Source of the DNA: Hyaloperonospora brassicae
Taxonomy: Eukaryota > Oomycota > Peronosporomycetes > Peronosporales > Peronosporaceae
Direction of reading: 5' to 3'
Length of the DNA stretch: 64,000 nucleotides
Assembly (NCBI GenBank): GCA_947650285.1
Contig: CANTFL010000086.1
Coordinates: 434,001-498,000, forward strand
Positions 24,451 through 35,374 of the stretch are shown here, piece by piece (within the stretch, counting starts at the first letter, position 1; the number at the start of each line of letters is the position of its first letter). The notes beneath the pieces are model-generated. The model had not been told where the DNA came from. It ran no database searches and saw only the letters and a list, made by a program, of their open reading frames with translations. The position numbers were made by a program, and so were the translations under genes.

Positions 24451-25019
24451 TCGGGGTAGACAAGAGAAGGTGTTACAAACATGTAGACAGAGATCAGCGC
24501 CGAGGAAAGGTTGACGCAGTTCGAACCATCATTTTAGTGTATGGTGACCATTCAGATCTAGAGAGACTTATCATGGGTGGATGCGTTCATTGCAGCAGCA
24601 GCGATTGCGCGAGGAGCTGAGGGTGGAAAAGGAACATTTACTTGCGCAGACGCTGATTCATGTATGGTTTTCTGCGGCACCAACCATGCTACCATAAATT
24701 TACAATACGACTGTATGCAATCTTGGTATAATACGTTTAAGGTTCTCCATTATTGAACGCAGCCACCTTTTTTACATTTCGATCCGCTCCCAAATATATA
24801 CATTTGTGAACTACAAGAAGGCTTAATATTCATCCCAGGCCGAATCCGTGTAATGGTCGTGCCCACACCAGTGACCCAAATTTCGGACCAAGATTATCAA
24901 ATTTGGACGAGATTATTGATCAACTATCAAAGTTGCCCATTATCAAGTTTACCCTACACATTTATATCAAAACGGAATCGGTAGAATAACACTCCATCAT
25001 ATATAGAAATATATTATAT
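24451..25019. other. Intergenic, no gene recognised
   Basis: AT-rich DNA between two transposon relics, with no ORF or repeat I can support. Confidence 0.4.
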
Positions 25020-25209
25020 TCAGCACGGATCATATTGGCCTGTTTTATCTGTACCACTGTTATCACTATGCAACGACAAGAACGCTTTGCGTTTCGACGT
25101 TGCTGTCTGACGCTTTCGTCGTCTCGTTGGCGAGACCTTACACCTCATAGATTTCGGCACAGGGGTGTCTCCTGGTTCATCGCTAACCACAACGTGCTCA
25201 ATACGAGAG

Positions 25210-25870
25210 CTCATGTCTTGGCCGACATCTGGTGAAGGGTAACTGAACTCGAACACTTTACCCAGTTTAAACGTGCCACTTTACTTGCGTTATGTGGGCT
25301 TAGCCCTGGGCTTCGACTTTCGCCAAAAACGTCAACATTGGCATTCAGTGGGGTGCCATTGCGGCCGCCCTCACTCGGTGGATTTTCGCGTGCCACCCCA
25401 CTCACATCTGAGGAATTGCATTCTTGATGAATCGGCCGTAGGCTAACCATGTTTTCAGCATACAGTGACTCATTATCACAACGAGTATCACAAACGGAGT
25501 ACGAATCTCTTCACATATATATAGAGCTACGCTCTATATTCATGTCATTGACATTGGAGTTAATTGACTCGGACTTAACAATGTCCAGCACGTGACATCC
25601 TCTGTCAATGGCTCGCGCCAATATTGCCTATTTTTGCCTAACGAAGTTGGGCTCATGACTCTTCAAAGCTTTGCCAAAACTTTGCCTGTTGCGTCTAAGG
25701 TCTTCGACCTCCAATCAATCCATGGCTCATGACGTTCGAGCCAAGCCATACCTAGGATTAAATCGTACCTCGAATTCAAGTCAAGGACAAGGCAGTGTTC
25801 TGTGATGTCAAAGTCTGAAAATTGCACCAAAATTCAACGGAAGTTTAGGCACTGTGACGCAACTACCATT
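25210..25870 (-). pseudogene. Ty3/gypsy protease-region relic
   Basis: On the minus strand, 25870 to about 25670 reads VPKLPLNFGAIF, DFDITEHCLVLDLNSRYDL and ILGMAWLERHEPWIDWRS, the C-terminal half of a gypsy retropepsin. It is followed by frame-broken linker sequence and a Pro/Asn-rich stretch to about 25210 (NGTPLNANVDVFG). The wording differs from the pol of the element at 29075-37051, so this is another gypsy family. No LTRs were found; it may itself be cut by the copia-2 insertion. Confidence 0.6.
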
Positions 25871-25937
25871 CGATAAACGAACACTGATCGATGTTGTCAG
25901 GAATGCGCTTCGGCATGAGTGATTGCACTAGAGTTTG

Positions 25938-26077
25938 TAGCTCAAGTGGTATGGTGTGGCAGCACCATGCGAGAGGTCGCTGGTTCGACACCCAGTGACT
26001 ACAAGAAGAAGCTAAACCCTTCGGGTTCTGGTCTGCCGGAGTCCACCAGCACTGCCCTGCCAGACAGTGACGTCCCC
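25938..26077 (+). mobile_element. tRNA-like SINE sequence inside the copia-2 5' LTR
   Basis: A-box-like TAGCTCAAGTGGT, B-box-like GGTTCGACACCC (close to the pol III consensus GGTTCGANNCC), and the same 3' tail as the copy at 22386. The first 54 bp also occur at 38752-38805 in the copia-2 3' LTR, so the tRNA-like head belongs to both LTRs. Confidence 0.6.
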
Positions 26078-26276
26078 ATGTGTAGGTATTTGTTAGAAAC
26101 ACACTATTTGAACTAGAAACGTACGACTAGATGAACAGTAATGCCCGACGAGACGATTTCTGACGTAGAGTCAGCAAGATCTTAGTAGGCTTAGAGTATC
26201 AACAGGAGGTTGTGAACTAAGGACCTAAATACATACACTCTGTATTTTGCAAAACTTTGATCATTTCCTCTTGGTT

Positions 26277-29074
26277 ATGAGCCCAATCTTCGCGAACTTT
26301 TCTCAAGATCTCGATCACGCCTTCGTCATGGACTCGTATCCGTTCGACGCCGCTCGCATCAACAAGTTCTTAGGAACGAACTTCCATGTGTGGAGGTTCA
26401 AGATGCAAATGATGCTCAAGGAGCGACCCCTATGGGACGTCTTGAGCGTCGAGGCCAAGCTCAAGTACTGCAAAAGTACTTTGGACCAAGCGACGTTCAA
26501 GCGAAAGTCGCGGAAGGCGCTAGCAATAATCTTTCTTGCTATGGAGGATTCGCAGTTACCACCGGTTCGCTCGGCTATGGACGCGTATGATGCATGGTCG
26601 CGTCTGGAAGGACATTACAAGAAATAGAGCTTGGCTAATAAGCTCTTTCTTCGTCGCCGTTTCTTCACGACAATGATGAGAGAAGGTGATGACGTGCTGG
26701 AGCACATCAATCGACTTAAGACTCTGGCGGAGAAACTCGACGCAGTCGGTGCTCCGGTAAGTGAGGACAATTTGGTCATCACGCTTCTGTCCAGCCTTAG
26801 CTTGTCGTAACAGTACCTAATAACAGCTTTGGACTCGAGAGCCGACTCACTGTGGTGGGAACTAGTGATGTCTCGGCTAATGCATGAAGACATGAAGCGC
26901 AAGGAGAAAGGTGGCTAAATTGAAGGAGCCGCGTACGGTCAATCTCAAGCTTTTATGCCAAGAGACAGCAAGCGCAAGGCTCAACCGGCTAAGAAGACGG
27001 GTGCGTACCACAATTGTGGAAAGCAATGACATTAGATTGCACAGGTTCCAGCGTGCAAACATCGCGCAAGAACGGGGGCTTGGCGATTACCTTTTCCTCT
27101 GATGGCGGCGCCAAGTCCAATTCGAGTAACAAATGGATGGTTGACTCAAGTGCGACGCAGCACAAGACAAGTTCTAAAACGTTCATGAGGGACTACAAGG
27201 ACTTCGTAACAGTAGATGTGCATCTTGCTAAAGATGATGTTGTACAAGCGATTGGAAACGATAACATTGTCATGTCGATGAGGACTCGTCAAGAAATCAA
27301 GAAGGATGTGCATACGAATGTGTGGCATGTCCCAAAGTTATCTCAAAACTTATCTACCGTTGAAAAAATTTACCAAAGACTTTGGGCCTGTCACATTTGA
27401 AGTCGATGGTCGCTTCGCGGAAACGAAGGGTTCCAAGTGAAAACTAGGCGCCCTTGAAGGAAAGGGACTGTTCAAGCTTTGTATGACACCGGAGCTTCCT
27501 GACGAGGGCAATGTGGCAAGTTCGAAGAGCTGCAAAGAAGACAATACTTCCTACCTTCGGCATCTTCGACTTGGCCACAGTGGACATGGCGGTCTAGATG
27601 ACATCGTCAAGAAAGATTGCGGCAGAGGAACGGGCATGAAGTCGGTGCAGAAGTGGGGTTTTTGTGAAGGGTGTGCTCTTAACAGGCAAACACGTGTGAG
27701 CTATATGCCCAAGTCGCCCGACCGAGCAAGTATGTTGCTGGAGATTATCCTCAGCGATGTGTGGCCCCATGAAAACTCCTGTTATCAGTGGCAAACGGCA
27801 CTTCGTGACTATTTTTGACAAATGCTCGCACTACTGTGTGGTGTTCCTGCTTCAAAACAAGTTTCAAGTTCGCTCAATTCGTCGCGTTGGCTGAAACCCA
27901 AACAGGCAAGCGTGTGAAGACTCTTCGAAGCGATAATGGTGGCGAGTATACTTCCAGTACGATTTCCAAGGTCTGCGCGGACCATGGTATCGTGCAGAAA
28001 TTTACGCCGCCATACACGCCTTAATTGAACGGTGTCGCCGAGAAGATGGATCGGACTTTGGTGGAAAGCGCTCATTTCATGATGGAGCATGCCGAGTTAT
28101 CCAAGTCGTACTGGGGTGAGGCAGTCATGACTGCAAATTTTATACGTCTTCGCTGTCCAAGTCATTCTACAAGTCATGACAAGTCACCCTACGAAGTATA
28201 AAATGGTAAAAAAATCTACCCTTACAAATTTGAAAGTTTTCGGATGTCATGCATACGTGCATGTACCCAAGCCAAAGCAATCCAAGCTTTATGCAAGATC
28301 GATTCAGTGTCGGCTTATTGGATACTCCGACCATTGAAAAGCGTACCGTTTCGAGGAGATCAAGAGTCGTCGAGTACTGGCCAGTCGCGACGCCCAGTTC
28401 ATGGAGAATGTTTTCGACAGCGGGATACGTGACTATCTGCAAGATGAAGCCGTCGTCGAAGACGAATCTTTTATGGAATATATAGATGTACCTATGGCAG
28501 ACTGCTCCTTTCATGACACCAGCAACGAGGACTTTGAAGAGGCTACAATGGATGGTGTTTATGAAGCCGGCGGTAAGAGGCACCAACGCATACAATCGTT
28601 GGAGGCCTTGGCCAACGCTCCTGAGGCGAATCATCGAGCTCGATACCTTACCATGGCCAAGATGCCTGCGACTGCTGATACCATTCACTCTGTTGAGGTT
28701 GCCTACGTCGTGGATTCAGTGGGAGATTTTCCAATGACATTCAAGTCAGCAATGGAATCCAGCGACGCAGTCAAGTGTAAAGAGGCTTGTGACTCCGAAA
28801 TGAATTCCCGTCGTCACAATGAGACCTGGAATCTCGTGCCGCTTCCACAGGGACGCAAGGCAATCGGTAACCGATATGTTTTTCGGGTGAAAGAGACCAA
28901 GGATGGAAGAATCGATCGATTCAGCGCGCGTTAGGTAGCTAAAGGTTTCTTACAGAAACATGACATTGACTATGACGAGACCTTTGTTTCTGTGGCTAAG
29001 TACACATCCATCAAAATCTTTCTCAGCTTGGCGGTGAAGTTCTCTCTCATGATTCCCCAGATAGATGCCAAGAC
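26277..29074 (+). pseudogene. Copia-2 gag, protease, integrase and start of RT, degenerate
   Basis: The ATG at 26277 again lies inside the primer-binding site, as in copia-1. Gag reads on to a stop at 26627 (NKFLGTNFHVWRFKMQMML is a copia gag start). Later come the protease region (KWMVDSSATQHKT, where relatives have DSGA), gag-pre-integrase LGHSGHGGL, integrase DNGGEYTSSTIS and NGVAEKMDRT, and RT GNRYVFRVKETKDGRIDRF. At least six stops or frameshifts lie between. It breaks off at 29074 in the RT at the gypsy insertion and resumes at 37052 with TAFLSGHLDEDIYM. Confidence 0.8.
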
Positions 29075-29462
29075 TGTAACGGGGCAGCCCGTTACATGAT
29101 ATTGTCACTTAAGGAAAGTGACAATAAAGAATATAAGATGGATATTCTTTAAACAATATCACCAAAGTGGTGATATTGAAGGGTCGACCAAAGGGTCTGT
29201 TCATTGGTTGATATCGTGATGATATCAACCCACCAATCGCCGCAAGACGCGCGCAATGAGTGGTGACGAGACGTCACCATACATGCAGTTATATTAGTAT
29301 AATTGAATTAAGTCAAACGAAGAGACAGTAGTTTAAAGACTTAATTTATTAATATAACAGTTCTACTTTTACCCTACCTACGCTTCCTCGCTCGCCACGT
29401 GTACGTCCGTCGGGGCACCCAAATCCCTTGCGTTAAGTTACGCAAGGGTGTGCCCCGTTACA
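29075..29462 (+). repeat. Gypsy-1 5' LTR
   Basis: 388 bp, TGTAACGG to CCGTTACA. It contains at least four perfect stem-loops with arms of 9-11 bp at 29100-29126, 29126-29150, 29154-29178 and 29206-29230, plus a GTAAC...GTTAC pair at its very start. Confidence 0.95.
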
Positions 29463-29506
29463 CCTGGTAGCACTTTGTAGTCCTTCCAAGGACCACATCA
29501 TCCAAC

Positions 29507-30556
29507 ATGAACATGTTGGATGAAGAAGACACCTTTCACGCCACGCGTGAAGGGTTTACCCATTTGAGTGACATCGAATGGGGTGCGGTAGAACGAATGA
29601 GTTCTACCGTAGGCGAACTCGTCGTCAGCACCATGTTGGAGTCTCTAGACAGAGACCAACAACATGCTGCTATCGCCAAGTTCATTCACAATGAACTTGC
29701 TCTCGAGAGGGAGAAAGTAGCCTTGCTTCACCAGCAAGGCTCTCAACAGGCCGAGCAGTTGAGAGAACTCGGTGCTCAACAGACGGAGCTGTTGAGACAG
29801 CAGCAATTCCATGCTGCTGTGGGCGGGACGGCGCATGCGCGTCGTCCCGAAGTGATGAAAGTCGACATCTCCAAGTACAGTGGAGTCCCGGAGGACTCCC
29901 TGTTACTATGGTTTGTCGAACTCGACAGAGCCCTAAGGGCTCGTCGCGTCGAAGATGAGCAAATGAAACTCACATTTGCTCAGACCCACTTGGCAGGGCG
30001 TGCCAAAACTTGGTCCCTGGGACTCGAGAGTAGCGACCCAAATGTGTTTAGGTCGCTAGATGACTTCAAGTCCCGACTCAGACAAACGTTTGAGCCGCCA
30101 CGTGCTGAGTTCAGGGCTCGTTCAGAGCTCCTGAAACTCAAGCAGGGTAAGCGTGATGTGCACGCTTACGCACAACATATACGACTCCTTGCGAGTAGTA
30201 TAACTGCAAACCCAGTTCATGAACACACGTTGATTACGGTGTTCATGCAAGGGCTCGCAGAAGGGCCCGTCAGGAGCCACCTGTTCCGCCTTGAGCTGAA
30301 TACGCTTGAAGAAGCGATATCAGCCGCGGAACAGGAAGACTTTAGCATGAGACAGGCTCATGCTAGCTCAAACTCTTACCGTCCACCGAGACGACAAGAG
30401 ATCGGAGGTCCAGAACCAATGGACCTCTGTTATGTTGAGAGCGAGAGACCTCGCTCTACAAGCAACAAGCGATTGCAGAGGTGCAATCGCTGTCAGAAGT
30501 TAGGGCACTACGCATACGAGTGTAGTGCTCCGCGCCCATGTACCAAACAGTACTGA
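29507..30556 (+). CDS. Gypsy-1 gag, 349 residues
   Basis: A retrotransposon gag with a capsid-like region (DISKYSGVPEDSLLLWFVELD, LTFAQTHLAGRAKTWSLG) and a C-terminal CCHC knuckle CNRCQKLGHYAYEC. It would package element RNA in virus-like particles. The first ATG at 29507 encodes MNMLDEEDTF. It ends at a TGA (30554-30556) fifteen residues after the knuckle; beyond that stop the same frame stays open through pol. It is collinear with no frameshift. Gag and pol may therefore be joined by stop-codon readthrough, or the TGA may be a recent mutation. Confidence 0.9.
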   Translation: MNMLDEEDTFHATREGFTHLSDIEWGAVERMSSTVGELVVSTMLESLDRDQQHAAIAKFIHNELALEREKVALLHQQGSQQAEQLRELGAQQTELLRQQQFHAAVGGTAHARRPEVMKVDISKYSGVPEDSLLLWFVELDRALRARRVEDEQMKLTFAQTHLAGRAKTWSLGLESSDPNVFRSLDDFKSRLRQTFEPPRAEFRARSELLKLKQGKRDVHAYAQHIRLLASSITANPVHEHTLITVFMQGLAEGPVRSHLFRLELNTLEEAISAAEQEDFSMRQAHASSNSYRPPRRQEIGGPEPMDLCYVESERPRSTSNKRLQRCNRCQKLGHYAYECSAPRPCTKQY

Positions 30557-33500
30557 GCGAAATGGACGACCATTCGCCAGAAAGGGCAATGGGCGTGGGT
30601 CCAGCGCTGTTGCGAAGCCGCAACAGCGAGACGGGCCATCAAAAAATGGTCGGGGTCAGTAGGGGCGGAGCGCCCTACTGATCCAGCAACCTCAAGAGAA
30701 TTTGCAAACCTCTTGACGAAAGTTGCTCCAGATACACAATCATTGTGTGTCTCTGCACCTGGTGATGACGTTTCGCTCATCACCTTGAAGTTGGAAGCGA
30801 CAAATGACTTGTCGCTTCGTGCCCTAGTAGACTGTGGGGCGTCGAACAACTTTGTTCGTCGCCAGTCACTAGAGGGTCGTAGGCTCAAGTTCGTTGAGCG
30901 CGACCATCCCCTCACAAGGATGACGGTGCGCCTTGCAACAGGCGCATCGATAACCGTTGAGAAACGTGTAGTAGGAATCCACTACACGTTAGAGGGCGAG
31001 CAGTACGATGATGATTTCATCGTACTAGATCTGGATGACAAATTTGATGTCATCCTGGGATTACCTTGGCTCAGAAAATACGAGCCAAGGGTGAGCTGGC
31101 AGCATCGATCCGTGAAGATGCCTGCTGCTTGTTCATCAGATGGCCATCTGATGAACATCTTGGAGCGTCCACAAGCGTGTGGATGTTCTGCGAGTGAGTG
31201 CGATGGCCTCACTTGCGGTACGGTCGTTAGCACGACTGCACAAGGTCACAGTGTAGTTGATCACTACACTGTGGAGCAAGCTCCCGGCGGCTGTACAGAA
31301 GTACAGGCTGCGCCGAAGGTCCACCACTCGAATAAGTCGAGTGGACCGGGACATGGATGCATGCCTAGCGGGCAGCATCTTAGAAGAAAGAAATCTGTTG
31401 CCCCCAAGGGGCAACATGAAAATCCTAGGTCGACTGGAGAGTCGACCGTAGAGGATCGGTTCCTGACTGTGGTTGCACAGCCACAGTCGGAAGACGTCGA
31501 GGGAATAAGTCCCCACGTACTTGAGGAAGGAGTTCCTCAAGAGTTGCTTGCTGAGGGATCAGGCCCTCAGCAACCTGTGGAAGCAAGATCCCAGGAAGAA
31601 ACCGAGACGTTGAACGTCTTGGTTAATGACGGATCAAGCGTAGGCGCTTATACGCTTGATCTGATTGTGCCTCCGAAGTTGACTTCGGAGATAACTCAGT
31701 TGCCAACGCTAGAACCGAAACGGTTCTTGCGTGATCTGCGTAGTGGCAAAGTCAAGCAGATCTGCGTACTCGTCACAGAGGACGAGTATGTGACCGACAT
31801 TCGGTCGGCAACAGTATTTGCTGAGAACGAACGGGTTCTCAGCAGCTCATCGATGGACGAAAGTGTCCTCGATGAGAAGACTCGGATTGAGCGATACGCG
31901 TCCCAATCCTGGGAGTCACTTCAGGCAAATCCTTTGTATAAGGATTTGATCGAATTCAGGGATGTGTTCCCTGAATCCGTACCTTGCGAGTTGCCTAAGG
32001 ACAAAGGCACTCGACACGAGATCGAGCTCAAACCGGGCTCGAAATACTGTGTCATGAAGCAGTGGCCACTGCCTCGTGAACAAGTGATAGCGATCGACAA
32101 GTTCTTTGCCGATCGCTTAGCAGCGGGCCATGTGAGGGAATCAACATCCCCTCACAGCTCTCCGACCTTCTGTGTGCGAAAGGCCACAGGAGGGTGGCGG
32201 ATAGTGCACGCATTCAACAAGTTGAATGCTGCAACGGTACCGGCTCAGACGCCGATACCGAGGAAGGACGTAATCATAGATGGTATGTCAAAGAGTACCA
32301 TCTTTTCGTCCATGGATCTGATGGATGGATTCTATCAGATCCTGATGCGTGAACGGGACGTCCCGTTCACAGCAGTGAGTACCCCCAGCGGGATGCTGTG
32401 GGAGTGGCTAGTGATGCCACAGGGGCTGAGTAATGCCCCTGCAACATTCAACAGATGTGTAACAAATCTGTTGAGACCGGTGCGAGACTTCGCACCGAGT
32501 TACTTCGACGATGTGTTCGTCCATAGCCGGGCTATGGACGGGAAGACGGACGTTGAAGTTCACAGAACTCACGTTCGTCAGGTTCTTCAACTTATGCGCA
32601 AGCATAAGTTGTACGCCAACCTCAAGAAGTGTATATTCGCGGCTAGCGAAATACCACTTCTTGGGTGCATCGTGGGGAAACACGGCGTACGCCCTGATCC
32701 CGAAAAGATCAAGGCGATCACCGACTGGCCAGTGCCAGTCGATGTCAAGGGACTTCGAAAGTTCCTTGGTCTTGCGGCGTACTTGCACAAGTACTCGCGC
32801 AACTACGCCGAGATGACGGTACATCTTTCTTGCTTGCTCAAGAAAAATGTCAAGTGGTCATGGAACGCTGAGTGCCAGCGTTCCTTTGAAGGTATCAAGC
32901 AAAGCTTGATGCAATCGCCGATCTTGGCGATTGCAGATCAGGACAGACCATTTCATGTGGTCTGTGACGCCAGCGATTTCGCAATCGGCTGTGCGTTAAT
33001 GCAGTTCGATGCAGATGGCGCGGAGCGCGTCATCTGTTATCAATCGCGTCAGCTGCAAGCAGCTGAGCGTAATTACCCAGTGCATGACAAGGAACTCCTT
33101 GCCATGAAATACGCACTGGCTAAATTTCGCGTCTATCTCTTGGGAGATAGACCGTTTGTTGTCTACACGGACCATGCGTCATTACGCAGGGCCGTAAACA
33201 GCCCACACCTCTCGCAAAGAATGGCGAGGTGGCTGTCTTTCTTCGCGGAGTATAACTTCTCCGTGGAGTATAAACCGGGACGACTCAATGTCGTCGCGGA
33301 TGCTCTTTCGCGCCGGCCCGATTTCGAGCCGGACGCGCAATCCAACAGTGAGGACAAGCCCACTGTTGCGACACTGTCAGTCAGTGTCCCGTCGTCAAGT
33401 TTACTTGACGACGTACGAAAGGCATACGCGGAAGATAAGGATCTTCTGCGATTGATGGATCATCTGGTGAATCCATCCAGTAAATCCATGAAGGATTTAC

Positions 33501-35374
33501 CGGCTTTGTACCGATCCTCATCGGATCGGTATAGTACACGCAACGGATTGCTGTACTATACAGCTGTTGCCGACGACACGCCTCGTGTCGTCGTACCCGC
33601 TCATCATGATTTGCGATTGCGCATCATGTATGAGTGTCACGATGCCCCAACAAGCGGCCATCGTGGTAGAGAAAAGACTTACCTCACGGTAAGTCGCGAC
33701 TTTTACTGGCCCCGCCAGTATCAGTTTGTTCGCAAGTACATCCGTGCTTGCGAAGTATGTCAACGGGTGAAGCCTAGTCCTTCATCCCGTGCGCCATTGC
33801 AGCCTCTGCCTGTTCCGACAGAGTGCTGGCAGTCCGTTTCAATGGACTTCGTCTTCGGGCTTCCCGAAGACGCTCACAAGAATAATGGTATTCTTGTGTT
33901 TGTGGACCGATTCAGCAAGATGGTCCATCTTGCTGCTGTCCCTGAGTCAATCAAGGCTCAAGGTTGTGCTCGTGTCTTTCTAGACACGGTCTTTAGACTC
34001 CACGGGTTACCCCGTGAACTCGTATCCGACCGTGACCCTCGGTTCACGGCGGAATTTTGGCAAACCGTGTTCCGTACTCTCGGAACACGATTGAAGATGT
34101 CCACTTCTGACCATCCAGAAACAGATGGTCAGACGGAACGTGCGAACCGTGTCCTCGAAGAGATTCTTCGAGGATATGTCCACTCGTTTCCGAGTTGGAG
34201 CGAATTCCTACCCATGGTGGAATTCGCCATCAATAATTCGGTGCATGCTTCAACACAGCACACACCGTTTTACGTGAATGGCCTACGCCATCCACGTGTG
34301 CCCACCCTTCTAGAGTGTGACTCTTGGATAAGGGGGGGAGGGACTCGCTCGAGCAAAAACCGTTTTGGCTCTTGCTCATCACGTGTCGACGCAAACGTCG
34401 TCACGTATGATGCCGATGTCGATCAAGTCGACATCGATGAAGAAGATCATCTCAATAATAGCGAAGACGCTATTATTGATTCGGATGATGATGACGATGC
34501 TGGTATATTCAGCATCGCCAACGATTATGCCAGCGAGGAAGAAGACAACCTCGCTGAAGAAGAGAGCAATCTCTTAGCAGTGCGCACGAAGCACACTGCT
34601 AGACAAAACAAAGAGTCAGCAGAGAACTTCCTGCTGACTCGAGAAGCGGTAGTCCGTTTCGTTCAGGACTCCATCGCAAATGCGGTGGACCGTCAGAAAC
34701 GGAACGCAGACAAGAATGGAAGAGCAAATGTTCTTTCATTTAAGGTTAATGACCTAGTACTACTGTCAACGGTAAACCTACCTGGACATGCAGTCACTAG
34801 TGTCGGCAGTAGTAAACTACTGCCGAAATACATTGGGCCATTTCGAGTGTTGCATCGCAAGAGCAATGCATACACACTCGAATTGCCACGTAGGATGCGC
34901 ACGCATCCTACGTTTTACGTGGGGAGGCTTAGGTCGTACTGTCAGTACGAGCCTTCTTCTTCCGATGAAGATAGCCCCCACGTTCAAGAACATCCATCAA
35001 GTTCTTGCGTTCGCGCTCCAGACGATCCGTCTGGTCGCGCAGATATGATACCTCGGTATTCAACCGAGTTATCTCTCCGCGAGCTGTCGCCAGCTCGCCG
35101 AAAAGGAGCGGACATCCCGTTCGACCTGAAGCTGCGCCGTGGCATAATCGGCGCGATCCCTCGCCCGATCAGCCTCGTGATCCTTGCGGTTCTTCCGCAC
35201 GGTGTCGGTCAAAGCGTAGCGTCGGTCGCGCTCGTGCTTCAAGTCATCGCGCAATTCATCGATTGCGCGATCCATCTCGTAAGGGTCGAGATGGTGGGCC
35301 TGGGGTTCTGGAGGAGGTCTTTCCTCCTCCACCACATCCTTTGGTGGATGCTCACGGTGATCAACGCTTTCTAG
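30557..35374 (+). CDS. Gypsy-1 pol (PR-RT-RH-IN), open in the gag frame
   Basis: The frame is open from directly after the gag TGA. There is no nearby ATG; numbering here starts at the TTG at 30713. Protease shows LVDCGAS at about residues 39-44, with Cys where DTG or DSG is usual. RT has YFDD at 597-600 (32501-32512). RNase H follows (CDASDFAIG, HDKELLAMKYAL, YTDHASL). Integrase has a zinc region (GHRGREKTY ... CEVCQRVKP) and catalytic D1045, D1106, E1142 with 35 residues between the last two, then an Asp/Glu-rich insert and a GPF-type C-terminus (KYIGPFRVLHRKSNAYTLEL). The order with IN last defines Ty3/gypsy. After about residue 1420 the frame leaves recognisable sequence; the chromodomain continues in another frame. 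Confidence 0.9.
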   Translation, partial: AKWTTIRQKGQWAWVQRCCEAATARRAIKKWSGSVGAERPTDPATSREFANLLTKVAPDTQSLCVSAPGDDVSLITLKLEATNDLSLRALVDCGASNNFVRRQSLEGRRLKFVERDHPLTRMTVRLATGASITVEKRVVGIHYTLEGEQYDDDFIVLDLDDKFDVILGLPWLRKYEPRVSWQHRSVKMPAACSSDGHLMNILERPQACGCSASECDGLTCGTVVSTTAQGHSVVDHYTVEQAPGGCTEVQAAPKVHHSNKSSGPGHGCMPSGQHLRRKKSVAPKGQHENPRSTGESTVEDRFLTVVAQPQSEDVEGISPHVLEEGVPQELLAEGSGPQQPVEARSQEETETLNVLVNDGSSVGAYTLDLIVPPKLTSEITQLPTLEPKRFLRDLRSGKVKQICVLVTEDEYVTDIRSATVFAENERVLSSSSMDESVLDEKTRIERYASQSWESLQANPLYKDLIEFRDVFPESVPCELPKDKGTRHEIELKPGSKYCVMKQWPLPREQVIAIDKFFADRLAAGHVRESTSPHSSPTFCVRKATGGWRIVHAFNKLNAATVPAQTPIPRKDVIIDGMSKSTIFSSMDLMDGFYQILMRERDVPFTAVSTPSGMLWEWLVMPQGLSNAPATFNRCVTNLLRPVRDFAPSYFDDVFVHSRAMDGKTDVEVHRTHVRQVLQLMRKHKLYANLKKCIFAASEIPLLGCIVGKHGVRPDPEKIKAITDWPVPVDVKGLRKFLGLAAYLHKYSRNYAEMTVHLSCLLKKNVKWSWNAECQRSFEGIKQSLMQSPILAIADQDRPFHVVCDASDFAIGCALMQFDADGAERVICYQSRQLQAAERNYPVHDKELLAMKYALAKFRVYLLGDRPFVVYTDHASLRRAVNSPHLSQRMARWLSFFAEYNFSVEYKPGRLNVVADALSRRPDFEPDAQSNSEDKPTVATLSVSVPSSSLLDDVRKAYAEDKDLLRLMDHLVNPSSKSMKDLPALYRSSSDRYSTRNGLLYYTAVADDTPRVVVPAHHDLRLRIMYECHDAPTSGHRGREKTYLTVSRDFYWPRQYQFVRKYIRACEVCQRVKPSPSSRAPLQPLPVPTECWQSVSMDFVFGLPEDAHKNNGILVFVDRFSKMVHLAAVPESIKAQGCARVFLDTVFRLHGLPRELVSDRDPRFTAEFWQTVFRTLGTRLKMSTSDHPETDGQTERANRVLEEILRGYVHSFPSWSEFLPMVEFAINNSVHASTQHTPFYVNGLRHPRVPTLLECDSWIRGGGTRSSKNRFGSCSSRVDANVVTYDADVDQVDIDEEDHLNNSEDAIIDSDDDDDAGIFSIANDYASEEEDNLAEEESNLLAVRTKHTARQNKESAENFLLTREAVVRFVQDSIANAVDRQKRNADKNGRANVLSFKVNDLVLLSTVNLPGHAVTSVGSSKLLPKYIGPFRVLHRKSNAYTLELPRRMRTHPTFYVGRLRSYCQYEPSSSDEDSPHVQEHPSSSCVRAPDDPSGRADMIPRYSTELSLRELSPARRKGADIPFDLKLRRGIIGAIPRPISLVILAVLPHGVGQSVASVALVLQVIAQFIDCAIHLVRVEMVGLGFWRRSFLLHHILWWMLTVINAF

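Noticed and set aside
28167..28688. 173-codon minus-strand ORF in copia-2
   Set aside because: It is antisense to degraded integrase-RT sequence and resembles nothing; unlike the gypsy antisense ORF it is short and lies in an old relic.
34440..34580. Acidic insert in the gypsy integrase as a captured host sequence
   Set aside because: The Asp/Glu-rich stretch is in frame and shows the same hairpin pattern as the rest of the element, so it is more likely native low-complexity linker.
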